Assembly (NCBI GenBank): GCA_028689025.1
Contig: JAQTXA010000008.1
Location: 1-64,000 of the forward strand
Length of the DNA: 64,000 nucleotides
Origin: Aliarcobacter sp.
GTDB lineage: Bacteria > Campylobacterota > Campylobacteria > Campylobacterales > Arcobacteraceae
Direction: 5' to 3'
Shown: positions 49,179-59,829 of the stretch, piece by piece
Numbering within the stretch: the stretch's first letter is position 1
How the letters are laid out: the number at the start of each line of letters is the position of its first letter
Notes under the pieces: generated by a model
Seen by the model: only the letters and a program-made list of their open reading frames with translations
Database searches by the model: none
Told to the model about the DNA's origin: nothing
Made by a program: the position numbers and the translations under genes

Positions 49179-49679
49179 TTAACTCTTTAATTTTTCTTTT
49201 ATATATTCATAAGCTGTGATACCTCTTGCTACAGCAATAGTGAGTTTTGAAGAGTTTTCTTTCAAGTTATAAATTGGCTTATCATCATTTGAAGCAATTA
49301 CTAAATTAACTTGCATAAAAGGATCAGAAAAAATAGCATATTTTTCCCTATCAGAAGTTTTCCCACTTCCATCAATCATATCAATTTTTTTATTTTCTAA
49401 GGCATTTAAGACTTTTTCAAAGTTTATTCCATCACCTATTTTTTTAAACTCAAATTTTAATCCAGTTTTTTCTTCAATAAGTTTGTAGTACTCTTTGAAA
49501 ATACCTTGATAACTATTAGCTTCAACTTTTGAAAAAGGTTCCCAAGTAACATCACTAAATGAAATAGTAGGATGACTTTTAATAAACTCTTTTTCTTCCT
49601 GAGTAAAATCAATAGATGCACTAAAAGCACTATTGCAATATAAAATTAATAAAATAAAATAGATAGTAAGCTGTTTCAT
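49179..49679 (-). CDS. 5' fragment of the frameshifted kinase (signal peptide plus part of first SBP_bac_3 domain)
   Basis: A 166-residue open frame with signal peptide (1-20) and the first two thirds of a solute-binding domain (DVTWEPFSKVEANSYQGI, MIDGSGKTSDREKYAIFSDPF). It ends at a TAA six codons after the A-run where the frame is lost. On its own it would be a soluble, truncated periplasmic protein and is unlikely to signal. Confidence 0.6.
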   Translation of the reverse strand: MKQLTIYFILLILYCNSAFSASIDFTQEEKEFIKSHPTISFSDVTWEPFSKVEANSYQGIFKEYYKLIEEKTGLKFEFKKIGDGINFEKVLNALENKKIDMIDGSGKTSDREKYAIFSDPFMQVNLVIASNDDKPIYNLKENSSKLTIAVARGITAYEYIKEKLKS

Positions 49680-50356
49680 TAAACAATCATCTTATAGCCA
49701 ATATCTGGAATAGTGTGTAAAAAACTTTTTCCAAATCTTTTTCTAATTCTCATAATAAAATTGTTTAAAGCACTATCACTCATTGGTTCATTTTCATAAA
49801 TAACATTTGCAATCATATCTTTTGTAATAATTTTTGTTCTATTTTCACATAATAATTCAAAAAAAAGTATCTCTTTTTTATTTAATTCAAATATTTCATC
49901 ATTTTTAGCAATATTTTTTAGATTTTTATTATAAACAAAATCATCTTTTAGTATTACATTTACAATATTTTGAGAAATTAATTTCTTAGAACACTCTTGA
50001 AAAACATCCACAAGTGATTTGAAATTTACTGGTTTTACTAAATATCCAGTAAGATTTAAAGTCATGGCTCTAAATAATAGATTTTCATCTTTATAACCAT
50101 TTAATACAACAATAGGTATTTTTTGGTTTGTTTCTCTTATTTTATATATAAAATCCAAACCATTTTCATTTTTGAGATGAATATCGGATACAACAATATC
50201 AATAGCCTCTTCATTTAATATTTTATTTGCACTATTTATATCTTTTGCAATAAAAGTCTTTTTAACAAACATATTAAATAAAGAGATTATATTTTCAATA
50301 AAATCATCACTATCTTCTAAAAGTAATAGATTTTTATTTGATAAATTTTCTATCAT
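49679..50356 (-). CDS. OmpR-family response regulator
   Basis: A 225-residue regulator with REC (Asp in IVVSDIHLKNENGLDF, Lys in LVKPVN) and a winged-helix DNA-binding domain (ELNKKEILFFELLCENRTKIIT, MRIRKRFG, IPDIGYKMI). An in-frame start at 50410 would add 18 residues, but the ATG at 50356 follows TTAGGAAAATT and is preferred. Its stop codon shares a base with the kinase start. Second regulator of the same cassette; two regulators with one kinase is uncommon. Confidence 0.9.
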   Translation of the reverse strand: MIENLSNKNLLLLEDSDDFIENIISLFNMFVKKTFIAKDINSANKILNEEAIDIVVSDIHLKNENGLDFIYKIRETNQKIPIVVLNGYKDENLLFRAMTLNLTGYLVKPVNFKSLVDVFQECSKKLISQNIVNVILKDDFVYNKNLKNIAKNDEIFELNKKEILFFELLCENRTKIITKDMIANVIYENEPMSDSALNNFIMRIRKRFGKSFLHTIPDIGYKMIV

Positions 50357-50484
50357 AATTTTCCTAATTGAATAATTACTGACATTATACAAATAAATAA
50401 TATCAAACATATCGTAAGTTGGTCACAAAAAAGTCTCAATTAATAAAAATAAGCCTAAATTCAAAAACCTAAAACATGGGCTAG

Positions 50485-50528
50485 AGAGCAATTTTGGATG
50501 GGAAACATCTCCCATTCTTAGAAGCTCT
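50485..50528. ncRNA. candidate structured RNA or attenuator hairpin
   Basis: AGAGC (50485-50489) pairs with GCTCT (50524-50528) around an inner perfect 6-bp stem ATGGGA (50498-50503) / TCCCAT (50510-50515) with a 6-base loop, separated by two symmetric ~8-base internal loops. GGGCTTTTTC follows on the plus strand. The element is the only G/C-rich patch in the intergenic region. It does not match a riboswitch class I know. It could be a 5' leader of the adhesin operon if transcription starts farther upstream than the TATAAT at 50735. Confidence 0.35.
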
Positions 50529-50734
50529 ATTTCAGGGCTTTTTCATTATTCTAGAATCAATTTTTTATTTACTTATTTAATATTTATTAATGTATCTTTT
50601 TGTAAATTTTAATCTTTAAATAAAACTCTTACATATCCTACTAATATATCAAAAACTATTTATATATTACTCCTCAAGGAATTTAAATTATTCAAATTTT
50701 CTAATATTTTCAATATATCTTATTATTAAAAAGT

Positions 50735-50740
50735 TATAAT
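50735..50740 (+). promoter_or_regulatory. putative -10 element of the adhesin-export operon
   Basis: TATAAT is 30 bases upstream of the TolC-like ATG at 50770 and would place the transcript start near 50747, with AAGG (50758-50761) as ribosome binding site. No -35 is evident; the upstream 100 bases are T-rich, as in other Campylobacterota promoters. Confidence 0.45.
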
Positions 50741-50769
50741 GTCCAAAAGTAATATATAAGGTAAAAATA

Positions 50770-52221
50770 ATGTTAAAAAATGTTTCTAAAATTGTAGCTA
50801 TTTCTGTTGTTGCATCTTTTCTAATAACTGGTTGTGCTGTAACTCCTCAACCTTTTTTGGAAAACGAAGTTAAAGAACAAACTCAAAAAGATATGACTCT
50901 TTTAAATGAAGTAGTAGTTCCTATTACAAAACCTATTTCTTTAGATGAAGCAATTGAAAGAGGGACTAATCATAATCTACAAAAAAGAGTAAAAGTTCTT
51001 GAAACTGCATTGTCGGAGAAACAATTAGATTTAGTTTATTATGATATGTTACCAAATTTAACAGCAGCAGCTGGATATTCAGAGAGAAATAATTATGCAG
51101 CAAGTGCTAGCACTTCTTTTACTAATGGAAATCCGCAATCTTTAGGAGCTAATCCTCAATATTCAGTTTCGCAAGATAAAGAAAGAACAACAGCTGATAT
51201 TGGGTTTAGTTGGAATATTCTAGATTTTGGTTTATCATATGTTAGAGCGCAACAACAAGCAGATAAATTTTTAATAGCAAAAGAAAAAGAGAAAAAAGTT
51301 GAACAAAATCTTAGTCAAGAAATAAGAAGAGCATATTATCAAGCAGTTTCTTCACAAGATTTATTAAAAAGAATTCAACCTATGATGATTGAAGTAAATA
51401 AAGCTTTAGGTGATTCAAAACAAGTACAAAATCAAAGAGTTGCAAAATCTCCAATGGAAGCTTTATCTTATCAAAGGGAATTATTAGACATTTTAAGATC
51501 ATTACATACTCTTGAAAGCAGTTTGATTTCTGCAAAAATAGAACTTGCTGAATTAATGGGATTAAAACCGGGAATTGAATTTGAATTAGCTGATAAAGTT
51601 GAAAAAGATTATCAAATACCAGAGTTTAATATGAATATTGATGAAATGGAAAAATTAGCTTTAGAAAATAGACCAGAATTAGCAGAAGGTAGATATCAAG
51701 TAAGAATTTCTGAAAAAGAGTTAACGGCTGCAAAATTAAAAATGTTACCAGGAATTAATTTGAATACTTCATTATCTTATGAAAATAGTGATTATTTATT
51801 AAATAATGATTGGTATTCTTATGGTGCAAATGTTTCTTGGAATCTATTAAATGTATTTAAAGCTAACGAATATAATAAAATTGCAAAAACTCAAATAGAA
51901 GTTGCAAAAGAACAACAATTAGCATTATCAATGGCAGTATTATCACAAGTGCATTTATCAATTGTTAAATTTAACCAAGCTAAAAAAGAGTATTTCTTAG
52001 CAAAAGATTATTTAACTGTAGCTGATGATATTTACAACTTAATACAAGTTCAAAATGACTTAAATGTTAATGGTAGATTAATTTTAATCAAAGAAAAATT
52101 AAATGATATTCTAGCAACTTTAAGATATTCATCATCGTATGCAAATGTACAAAATAGTTATGGAAGAATTTTTGCTTCTATGGGAATTGATGATAAAAAA
52201 GATGTAATACAAGCTAAATAA
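50770..52221 (+). CDS. TolC-family outer membrane channel lipoprotein
   Basis: A 483-residue outer membrane efflux protein. The signal peptide ends in a lipobox LITGC with Cys22 as lipidation site, as in CusC/OprM-type channels. Two OEP repeats with long coiled-coil helices (about 60-270 and 280-470) follow: SLDEAIERGTNHNLQKRVKV, then DIGFSWNILDFGLSYVRAQQQA and its second-repeat match VSWNLLNVFKANEYNKIAKTQ. First gene of a five-gene operon with membrane-fusion proteins and a giant adhesin, so it is most likely the outer membrane pore for adhesin export. Confidence 0.92.
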   Translation: MLKNVSKIVAISVVASFLITGCAVTPQPFLENEVKEQTQKDMTLLNEVVVPITKPISLDEAIERGTNHNLQKRVKVLETALSEKQLDLVYYDMLPNLTAAAGYSERNNYAASASTSFTNGNPQSLGANPQYSVSQDKERTTADIGFSWNILDFGLSYVRAQQQADKFLIAKEKEKKVEQNLSQEIRRAYYQAVSSQDLLKRIQPMMIEVNKALGDSKQVQNQRVAKSPMEALSYQRELLDILRSLHTLESSLISAKIELAELMGLKPGIEFELADKVEKDYQIPEFNMNIDEMEKLALENRPELAEGRYQVRISEKELTAAKLKMLPGINLNTSLSYENSDYLLNNDWYSYGANVSWNLLNVFKANEYNKIAKTQIEVAKEQQLALSMAVLSQVHLSIVKFNQAKKEYFLAKDYLTVADDIYNLIQVQNDLNVNGRLILIKEKLNDILATLRYSSSYANVQNSYGRIFASMGIDDKKDVIQAK

Positions 52222-52232
52222 AAGGTTCTTTA

Positions 52233-52949
52233 ATGAAAAAATTTCTAAGTTTTATTTTGTTGGCATCTTATTTATATGCTGAAGATTTTTCGGCAAGAGC
52301 AGTTATTATTTCACTTGATAGAACAATTTTATCAAGTGAAATAGCTGGTGAGATAATTGAACTTTCTAAATATGAGGGAGATTCTTTTAAAAAAGGAGAT
52401 TCTCTAATCAAAATTGATTGTGCTGTTTATAGTGCGCAAAGAAGAAAAATCGAAGTTGAAAAAGAGATTTCAAGACTTGAACATGAGAAAAACAAAAAAT
52501 TAGATACTTATGGTTCTATTGGTACATTCGAAATACAAATTTCGCAAGAAAATTATAACAAGCAAAAAGCTGAGAGTGATATTGCATCTATAAATGTATC
52601 AAGATGTAATATTCAAGCTCCTTTTGATGGAAGAATTGCTTCAAAAAAAGTATCAAAATACCAAAGTGTTAAACCACAAGATGAACTTTTAGAAATAGTT
52701 AGTTTAGATAATTTAGAAGCTAGAGTTGTAGTACCTTCTTCTTGGCTTGTTTGGTTAAAAAAAGGTATGGATTTTGATTTGAATATTGATGAAACAAAAG
52801 CAACTATAAAAGCTCAAGTTGTTCAAATAGATTCAATTGTTGACCCAACAAGTCAATCTATATCTTTAAGAGCTAAGCTTATAAAACCTTATGACAACAT
52901 AATACCAGGTATGAGTGCAACTGCAAACTTTTACCAAAAAAATAACTAA
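52233..52949 (+). CDS. small periplasmic membrane-fusion (HlyD/RND adaptor-like) protein
   Basis: A 238-residue adaptor. Signal peptide at 1-16 (MKKFLSFILLASYLYA); split biotinyl-lipoyl domain (IAGEIIELSKYEGDSFKKGDSLIKID and later IQAPFDGRIASKKV) around a short alpha-hairpin (about 65-105), then a beta-barrel domain ending IIPGMSATANF. Much shorter than drug-efflux adaptors. Placed 11 bases after the TolC-like gene and 15 before the adhesin. It probably docks onto the TolC-like channel. One of three HlyD-like modules in the operon. Confidence 0.88.
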   Translation: MKKFLSFILLASYLYAEDFSARAVIISLDRTILSSEIAGEIIELSKYEGDSFKKGDSLIKIDCAVYSAQRRKIEVEKEISRLEHEKNKKLDTYGSIGTFEIQISQENYNKQKAESDIASINVSRCNIQAPFDGRIASKKVSKYQSVKPQDELLEIVSLDNLEARVVVPSSWLVWLKKGMDFDLNIDETKATIKAQVVQIDSIVDPTSQSISLRAKLIKPYDNIIPGMSATANFYQKNN

Positions 52950-52964
52950 TCAAGGATTTGAGTT

Positions 52965-55900
52965 ATGAAAAAAAGAAATATGAAAAAACCAATAATAAGC
53001 GCCCTTGAACAAAGAATTCTTTTTGATGGTGCAGCAGTTACTACTGCGGTTGATGTTCTTGATAATAGTAGTTTTACTACAATAACTAAAGACTCAACTG
53101 CTACAAATAATGATGCTACAAATAATAGTGCGGAAAATATTGTACATGAAGCGCAAGCAGTTCAAACATTTGAAAAAGATAGAAGAGAAGTTGCTTTTGT
53201 GGATTCAACTGTTAAAGATTATCAAACTTTAGTTGATGGAATAGGAAAAGATGTAGAAGTATATCTTGTTAGTTCACTTGATGAAATAAACTCAATACTT
53301 CAAAACCAAAAAAATATTAATGCAATACATATCTTATCACATGGAAGTACAGGAGAAATAACTGTAGGAAATGATATTTTAAATAGTGATACATTAGATG
53401 AAAATACTCTATTACTTGAAACTATAAAAAACTCTTTAACAGAAAATGGAGATATTTTACTTTATGGATGTAATGTAGCAAGTGATGGAAATGGAGAAGG
53501 ATTTATAAACTCAATAGCCCAAATCACACAAGCTGATGTTGCTGCTTCTGATGATTTAACTGGTTCTTCTACACTAGGTGGAGATTGGATTTTAGAAAAG
53601 AGTATAGGTGTTATTGATACAAATGATTTAAATATTGCTAGCTATGATGGTACTTTAGCAGCTACAACATTTAATTTTTCAAGTGGAACAATAGACATAA
53701 ATTATACAAACCATGTTAGACAAAATATAGGTGGAGTTGTTGTTGATGCAACTATTCTAGATTCAGGAACAAGTCCTACTGTATCAGGCGGTATTTTTAC
53801 AGATAGTTCAAATCAGGGTAAAACGATGCAGTTTAACTTTAGTACACCATCTGTTGCTTCAAGTATTAAAGTTGGATATTATAGTAATACGGGAATTGTA
53901 GGTGATTTTTCAGTTAAAGGTTATGATGGTGCCACACTATTATATTCTTATACAATTTCAAGCCCTAATGTGAGTACCACTTATACTTTAGATTTGGCAA
54001 CTTTAGGATGGAGTTCTAATTTAACAAAAATTGAAGTTAATAATACAGGGGCAGGAAAAGTTACTTTTTTTGCTGATGATATTGTTATTGCACCATCAAA
54101 TCCAGCTCCAACAGATATTCAACTATCTTCGACTTTAGCACCACAAGATTTAACAGGAGCTAGAATAGCTAATATTAGAGCATATGATAAAAGTGGATTA
54201 GTAAGTTCACTAGGAAACTATCCTAGTTATGCTTATACCTATGCAACAGATACAGTTACTTTTTCAGAAGTAACAGATAGTAGTAATTTATTTAATGTTA
54301 GTTCTTCTGGAATATTATCACTAGATAGTGGTAAATCATTAGCAAATGGGGCAACTGCAAATATTACTATTAGAGCTACAGATAGTGCAAATAATTATTT
54401 TGATAAAACCTTTACAATAACAGGTGGCGCATATAATAGTATAACTGTTACTCCAAGTACAACAGGTACTTTTACATATAGTGGCACGACAATTGGAAAT
54501 ACATATACAAATACTAATTGGACTAATAATGATGATAGTTTTTATATATTAGCACCAACTGCTTCAGGATCTGATTTAAATGACCCGGAATGGGGAGATA
54601 CGTTAAGTAGTGCAATCACATATGATCCTTTAAATAATGCACAAAATGTTGAATATGTTGCAGGTGCTAGTAATGGAACAGATACTTTTGTTTTGGGAAA
54701 TGAATATTATGTTGTAACAGTTGGTTCTGTTGTAGATACAACTCCCCCAACATTTGATGTGACACCATCTGCTTCGAATGTAAGCTCAACTACTTTAGAT
54801 TTAAGTGCAAGTTTAAATGAAGCAGGAACTATCTATTATGTAGTTGTAGCAAATGGAGCAACTGCTCCAAGTGTAGCTCAAGTATTAGCAGGACAAGACT
54901 CAAGTGGTGCATCCGCACTAAAATCAGGAAATGGTAGCGTTGCAACTACTCCTTTTACAGGAACTTACAACATCTCAGGACTGAGTTCAAATACAGCTTA
55001 TGATATTTATGTAGTTGGAAAAGATAGTGCTGGAACACCAAATGTAATGACTACAGCTACAAAAGTTGATGTTACGACAGCTGGTTTATCTGCAACATTT
55101 GATTTTGAATCAAATATGACAGGAGTTGGTACAAAAACAGTAACTCAGACTGTTTCAGGTGTTACCTTGTCAATTACTTCGACAACGATATCAATTGTTG
55201 ATTCAAGTACAACTTCAGGACAAGATATTCAAGGTACAACTACATTAAGTACGGATTATGGTACAGCTTTAGAAACACAGTTAGATTTTTCAGTTACTGG
55301 TTATACATTCAATTTAGATTCACTAATTATTTTTAATGTAAATACTAATGAAACCTTTACATTAACTGCAAATGGACAAACTGCTAGCTTATTAATAACA
55401 TCAGGTGCTACTCCTACATGGAATATTTCTGGTTCTGCTGATGCATCAAAATTTCAAAATATTTCAAGTTTTACTTTGACAGCAACTAATCCTTATGCAA
55501 TTGATTTTGATAGTATAATTCTTACAAATATTACTCCCGCAGGTCCTACTGCACCAAGTGCTCCCAATATGACAGCTGGAAGTGATAGTGGAAGTAGTTC
55601 TACAGATAATAGTACAAATGATAATACACCAACTTTTACAGGAACTGCAGATGCAAATGCAACTGTCAATTTATATGACACAGATGGAACAACAGTTCTA
55701 GGAACAACAACTGCTAATGGTTCTGGTAATTGGTCAATTACATCATCAACTCTATCAGACGGTGCTCATACAATTACAGCAAAACAAACCGTATCAGGTC
55801 AAGAATCATCTGCTTCTTCAAGTTTATCTGTAACTATAGATACATCTACTCCTAGTGCTTCTGCAACAACTGCAACATTAAAAAATAGCACAAATGCAAC

Positions 55901-58900
55901 GGTACAAAGTAGTGAAACTGGAACAGCATATATAATTAAAGATACAGTTATTGTTTCTAATATATCAGACATAACAAGTGCATCTGATGATAACTTTAAT
56001 AGTATTACAATATCAAGTGCAAACACTAATACAAATATGGCACTTTCAGGTTTAGTTGATGGAACTTATAAAGTTTATTCAACTGATACAGCTGGAAATT
56101 TATCATCTGCATCTACAAATACAATCACTATAGACACAACTGCCCCAACTTCACTAGCGGTTAGTACAAATAGTATCTCATCTTCAATCACAGGTACAAA
56201 TTCAAATATTGCAACAATATCAGCAACAGATACACACACTATAACATATGCACTTGCAAGTGGAAATGGAACAAATGATGCAAATAATTCAAGTTTTAAT
56301 ATTTCAGGAACAGATCTTAGAACAAGTTCAGCTCTAAGCGCTGGAACTTATAATATTTATTTAAGTGCAACTGATTCTGCTGGAAATGTAACATATCAAG
56401 CACTTACCATCACAGTAAATAGTGGACCAACAGTAAGTACAGCAACAAGAACATATACAGACACCTCTGCAAATGACACATTCACTAATACAACAGGAAC
56501 AATAAGCGCAACAGCTTCAAGTGGTTCAATTACTGGATATGGTATTAATACAGGAACAACTGGTGGGACTGATAATATAGGTGGGACTGTGTATGATGTG
56601 TCAAAAGCAGGAACTTATGGAACATTATATGTAAAATCAAGTGATGGAAGTTATGTATATGTTCCAACAAGCAATAGTGCAATAAATGCAACTTCAACAA
56701 CTGTTACCGATGCCTTTACAATAGAGGCAACTGATAGTGCTGGAACAAAAGGAAATACTTTAACTATTACGATTAATGGTGTAAATGATACTCCGATATT
56801 AACAGCACCAAGTGCAGGAAGTTATGCAGATACAAGTGCGTATGATACATTTAGTAATACAACAGGAATTTTAAGTGCTAGTGATAGAGATACTGGAACA
56901 ACATTAACTTATGGAATAAGCACCGGAACAACCGGTGGAAGTGATAATTTTGGTGGAACTATTTATGATATTTCAAAAGCAGGAAGTTATGGAACATTAT
57001 ATGTAAAATCAAGTGATGGAAGTTATGTTTATGTTCCAAATGCAAGTGCAATAAATGCACTTACAAATAATACAACAGATAATTTTACAGTAACAACATC
57101 AGATGTTGGATTATCTGATTCTCAAACATTTACAGTAAATATTACAGGTGTAAATGATACACCAACAGCAGTAAATAAAACAATCACAATAAATGAAGAT
57201 ACGCCAACACTATTAAGTGCAAATGACTTTGGATTTAGTGATGCAGATAGTGCAAGCACATTATCAAGTATAAAAATAACAACTTTAGAAACAGTGGGAA
57301 CATTAGAATATTATAATGGAACAGTATGGACAGATGTAACATTAAATCAAGTAATAACAAAAGTAGATATAGATGCAAATAAATTAAGATTTAGTCCCTC
57401 TTTAAATGGGAATGGAGATAATTATTCAACATTCCAATTTACAGTAAATGATGGAACAATAGATTCTGTAAGTGCCAATACAATAACGTATAATGTAACA
57501 GCAGTAAATGATGCACCAATAGTTGCCAATGCAATAGTAGATCAAAGTGCTAGTGTATCTAATGCTTTTAGTTTCCAATTTGCTACAAATAGTTTTACAG
57601 ATGTAGATACTAGTGATACATTGAGCTACACTACTCAACTTGTAGATGGAAGTGGGAATTTAGTAAATAGTGGAACACTTCCAACATGGTTGAGTTTTAA
57701 CTCAGGAACAAGAACATTTAGTGGTACTCCTGCAATTGGTGATGCAGGAACTATTTATCTAAAAGTGATAGCAACTGATAATGGCACAGGCAATTTAAAT
57801 GTTTCTGATATATTTTCAATCACAGTAAATAGTGGACCAACAGTAAGTACAGCAACAGGAACATATACAGACACCTCTGCAAACGACACATTCACTAATA
57901 CAACAGGAACAATAAGCGCAACAGCTTCAAGTGGTTCAATTACTGGATATGGTATTAATACAGGAATAACTGGTGGGACTGATAATATAGGTGGGACAGT
58001 TTATGATGTGTCAAAAGCAGGAACTTATGGAACATTATATGTAAAATCAAGTGACGGAAGTTATGTATATGTTCCAACAAGCAATAGTGCGATAAATGCA
58101 ACTTCAACAACTGTTACAGATGCCTTTACAATAGAGGCAACTGATAGTGCTGGAACAAAAGGAAATACTTTAACTATTACGATTAATGGTGTAAATGATA
58201 CTCCAACTGTAGCAAATATAATTGGAAATCAAACTGCAACACAAGATAGTGTATATAATTTTCAATTTTCATCAAATGTATTTTCAGATGTAGATTCAGG
58301 AGATACTCAAACTTATACAGCCCAATTAGTTGATAGTAATGGAAATTTAGTTAATAGTGGAACATTACCTACTTGGTTAACATTTACATCAGGAACAAGA
58401 ACTTTTAGTGGAACACCTACAAACTCAGATGTCGGAATAATTTATATAAAAGTTATAGTAACAGATGGATCAAGTGCAACAATAAGTGATACATTTGCAT
58501 TAACAGTAAATAATGTAAATGATGCTCCAACAGGAAGTGTAATAATAAATGGAATACTAAAACAAGGTGAAACATTAACAGCAAGTAATAATATAGCTGA
58601 TATAGATGGATTGGGAACAATTACTTACCAATGGTATGCTAATGATGTTCTAATAACTGGAGCAACAAATTCAACATATCTATTAACTCAAAATGAAGTA
58701 GATAAAGTAATAACTGTAAAAGCGAATTATACAGATGCACAAAGTACAAATGAAACAGTAACAAGTAGTGCAACAACTTCAATTGTAAATGTAAATGATG
58801 CACCAACTGTATCATCAGAAAATATAGATGTTGTCCTTCCTTTTGGAAATAATTATGTAAAAGATATATCTACATTATTTAGTGATATAGATAATTCAAA

Positions 58901-59810
58901 CACTTTTACTTTTGAAGCAATAAATTTACCAGCAGGATTATCAATAAACTCTCTTACTGGAGTAATTTCAGGTAAACCTACACAATCAGGTGATTTTATT
59001 ATTACTATAAAAGGAATAGACTCAGGAACACCAGCTATGAGCATTAGTAGAACATATAATATGTTAGTTCTACCAGGCGCACAAACGAGAGTAGATACAC
59101 TGCCTAACATACCAATATTAAATAATACTAATCCAATAGGAACTAATACAAATATATCTTTAAATAGTTTTAAAGACAATACAAATTTAGGGGTATTAAA
59201 CTATAGTGTAAATGGAGACAATGTTGATAATACAGGTGAAGGTTTCATAAAAACAAATGAAACAAACAATAGAAATACGCAAAATAATACTCCTCAAAAT
59301 AATACAGACACACCAAATCAGCCTAATTATCAAACGGATAATGGAAAAGGAATGATACAATCAAATGTAAATTTAAATGTATCAACAAATGGGCAAGTAT
59401 CATTTAATCAATCTAATCAAGACTCTTTTTCAGTTGTTGGAATAACAATTGAAGATATTAAAGTTGAAAATGGTAGATTAGAAATTAAAATACTAGATAC
59501 AAATCTTTCTAATAATTTCATTATTACTAAAACCGATGGAACACCGCTACCTGCTGGACTATCTTTTGATCCAAAAACAGGAAGTATTTCAGGTTCAATT
59601 CCTGAAAATTTAGAGAAATTAGAAATAAGTATTAAATCTGTAAATACAGATGGAACAACTAAAATTCTAAATCTAAAACTTGATTTAAAACAATTAAAAA
59701 ATAAAAATCAAGCTGATACACAAAGTTTTATAGGCTTACAAGAGCAAGTAGCATTTGAAAATCAAAAACTAGATGGTTACGGAACTTATCTTACAAAATT
59801 ATTCGCGTAA
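52965..59810 (+). CDS. giant repeat adhesin with LEPR-XLL-like N-terminus and DUF4347 domain
   Basis: A 2281-residue surface protein. No ordinary signal peptide; instead [12 protein letters not shown] (13-24) matches the LEPR-XLL N-terminal motif of very large exported proteins. A DUF4347 domain spans about 75-225, with LSHG (His126) and YGCN (Cys169). The rest is a chain of Ig/cadherin-like repeats: a Big-type unit near 870-970, VCBS-like units joined by GVNDTP or VNDAPT linkers, and several He_PIG/CADG units (LPTWLSF...RTFSGTP). It lacks glycine-rich RTX calcium nonapeptides. The C-terminus ends in a conserved-looking helical tail. The composition is Thr/Ser/Asn/Gly-rich. Predicted role: adhesion, aggregation or biofilm matrix binding. 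Confidence 0.9.
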   Translation: MKKRNMKKPIISALEQRILFDGAAVTTAVDVLDNSSFTTITKDSTATNNDATNNSAENIVHEAQAVQTFEKDRREVAFVDSTVKDYQTLVDGIGKDVEVYLVSSLDEINSILQNQKNINAIHILSHGSTGEITVGNDILNSDTLDENTLLLETIKNSLTENGDILLYGCNVASDGNGEGFINSIAQITQADVAASDDLTGSSTLGGDWILEKSIGVIDTNDLNIASYDGTLAATTFNFSSGTIDINYTNHVRQNIGGVVVDATILDSGTSPTVSGGIFTDSSNQGKTMQFNFSTPSVASSIKVGYYSNTGIVGDFSVKGYDGATLLYSYTISSPNVSTTYTLDLATLGWSSNLTKIEVNNTGAGKVTFFADDIVIAPSNPAPTDIQLSSTLAPQDLTGARIANIRAYDKSGLVSSLGNYPSYAYTYATDTVTFSEVTDSSNLFNVSSSGILSLDSGKSLANGATANITIRATDSANNYFDKTFTITGGAYNSITVTPSTTGTFTYSGTTIGNTYTNTNWTNNDDSFYILAPTASGSDLNDPEWGDTLSSAITYDPLNNAQNVEYVAGASNGTDTFVLGNEYYVVTVGSVVDTTPPTFDVTPSASNVSSTTLDLSASLNEAGTIYYVVVANGATAPSVAQVLAGQDSSGASALKSGNGSVATTPFTGTYNISGLSSNTAYDIYVVGKDSAGTPNVMTTATKVDVTTAGLSATFDFESNMTGVGTKTVTQTVSGVTLSITSTTISIVDSSTTSGQDIQGTTTLSTDYGTALETQLDFSVTGYTFNLDSLIIFNVNTNETFTLTANGQTASLLITSGATPTWNISGSADASKFQNISSFTLTATNPYAIDFDSIILTNITPAGPTAPSAPNMTAGSDSGSSSTDNSTNDNTPTFTGTADANATVNLYDTDGTTVLGTTTANGSGNWSITSSTLSDGAHTITAKQTVSGQESSASSSLSVTIDTSTPSASATTATLKNSTNATVQSSETGTAYIIKDTVIVSNISDITSASDDNFNSITISSANTNTNMALSGLVDGTYKVYSTDTAGNLSSASTNTITIDTTAPTSLAVSTNSISSSITGTNSNIATISATDTHTITYALASGNGTNDANNSSFNISGTDLRTSSALSAGTYNIYLSATDSAGNVTYQALTITVNSGPTVSTATRTYTDTSANDTFTNTTGTISATASSGSITGYGINTGTTGGTDNIGGTVYDVSKAGTYGTLYVKSSDGSYVYVPTSNSAINATSTTVTDAFTIEATDSAGTKGNTLTITINGVNDTPILTAPSAGSYADTSAYDTFSNTTGILSASDRDTGTTLTYGISTGTTGGSDNFGGTIYDISKAGSYGTLYVKSSDGSYVYVPNASAINALTNNTTDNFTVTTSDVGLSDSQTFTVNITGVNDTPTAVNKTITINEDTPTLLSANDFGFSDADSASTLSSIKITTLETVGTLEYYNGTVWTDVTLNQVITKVDIDANKLRFSPSLNGNGDNYSTFQFTVNDGTIDSVSANTITYNVTAVNDAPIVANAIVDQSASVSNAFSFQFATNSFTDVDTSDTLSYTTQLVDGSGNLVNSGTLPTWLSFNSGTRTFSGTPAIGDAGTIYLKVIATDNGTGNLNVSDIFSITVNSGPTVSTATGTYTDTSANDTFTNTTGTISATASSGSITGYGINTGITGGTDNIGGTVYDVSKAGTYGTLYVKSSDGSYVYVPTSNSAINATSTTVTDAFTIEATDSAGTKGNTLTITINGVNDTPTVANIIGNQTATQDSVYNFQFSSNVFSDVDSGDTQTYTAQLVDSNGNLVNSGTLPTWLTFTSGTRTFSGTPTNSDVGIIYIKVIVTDGSSATISDTFALTVNNVNDAPTGSVIINGILKQGETLTASNNIADIDGLGTITYQWYANDVLITGATNSTYLLTQNEVDKVITVKANYTDAQSTNETVTSSATTSIVNVNDAPTVSSENIDVVLPFGNNYVKDISTLFSDIDNSNTFTFEAINLPAGLSINSLTGVISGKPTQSGDFIITIKGIDSGTPAMSISRTYNMLVLPGAQTRVDTLPNIPILNNTNPIGTNTNISLNSFKDNTNLGVLNYSVNGDNVDNTGEGFIKTNETNNRNTQNNTPQNNTDTPNQPNYQTDNGKGMIQSNVNLNVSTNGQVSFNQSNQDSFSVVGITIEDIKVENGRLEIKILDTNLSNNFIITKTDGTPLPAGLSFDPKTGSISGSIPENLEKLEISIKSVNTDGTTKILNLKLDLKQLKNKNQADTQSFIGLQEQVAFENQKLDGYGTYLTKLFA
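56411..56794 (+). repeat. 384-bp internal adhesin repeat, copy 1
   Basis: Nearly identical to 57821-58204 at a fixed offset of 1410 bases, with only about eight visible base differences, mostly synonymous. Encodes one VCBS-like unit (about residues 1150-1277), from [10 protein letters not shown] to GVNDTP. Other repeats in the gene are far more diverged. Confidence 0.9.
57821..58204 (+). repeat. 384-bp internal adhesin repeat, copy 2
   Basis: Second copy of the unit at 56411-56794, encoding about residues 1620-1747. Protein-level differences include Arg to Gly and Thr to Ile; the rest are silent. Flanking repeats differ, so the copy was probably made by recent duplication or gene conversion. 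Confidence 0.9.
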
Positions 59811-59829
59811 ATAAAGGACTGAATAGAAA

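Larger units (their letters stand above)
47374..49679 (-). pseudogene. sensor histidine kinase with two SBP_bac_3 domains, interrupted by a frameshift
   Basis: Two adjacent reading frames (49679-49179 and 49164-47374) together make one kinase of about 768 residues. The first SBP_bac_3 domain breaks off after TAYEYIKEKLKS; the missing rest (KELIITNGVEEALNLVNSKKADAM) continues in another frame across the gap. Adding one A to a five-A run (plus-strand T-run 49191-49195) restores a continuous protein with signal peptide, SBP_bac_3 twice (about 30-245 and 270-500), TM near 505-525, HisKA (ISHQWRDSL) and HATPase (LNGLGLKM). Either a genuine one-base loss, a phase-variable tract, or a sequencing error. 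Start shares one base with the upstream regulator stop. Confidence 0.85.
50357..50769. other. 413-bp divergent intergenic region with a structured element
   Basis: Lies between the regulator cassette and the adhesin operon and must hold promoters for both. The left half has moderate GC and a nested hairpin (listed separately); the right half is almost pure A/T with a TATAAT near 50735. No ORF of meaningful length with a ribosome binding site is seen. Direct repeats suitable for OmpR-type binding could not be assigned with confidence. Confidence 0.5.

Noticed and set aside
49185-49200. Programmed -1 ribosomal frameshift in the split kinase
   Set aside because: The zero-frame codons GAA AAA TTA do not form a canonical X-XXY-YYZ slippery heptamer and no downstream stem or pseudoknot is evident; a simple one-base loss explains the data better.
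55493-59179. Several minus-strand open frames opposite the adhesin
   Set aside because: Low-complexity shadows of Thr/Ser/Asn-rich codons; no ribosome binding sites or family motifs.
52965-59810. Regular repeats considered as a CRISPR or tandem DNA array
   Set aside because: All lie in one long frame, are separated by hundreds of bases and encode Ig/VCBS-like protein units.
57000-59810. RTX calcium-binding nonapeptides or a type I secretion C-terminal signal in the adhesin
   Set aside because: No GGxGxDxUx repeats were found; the C-terminal region contains He_PIG-like and helical segments instead.
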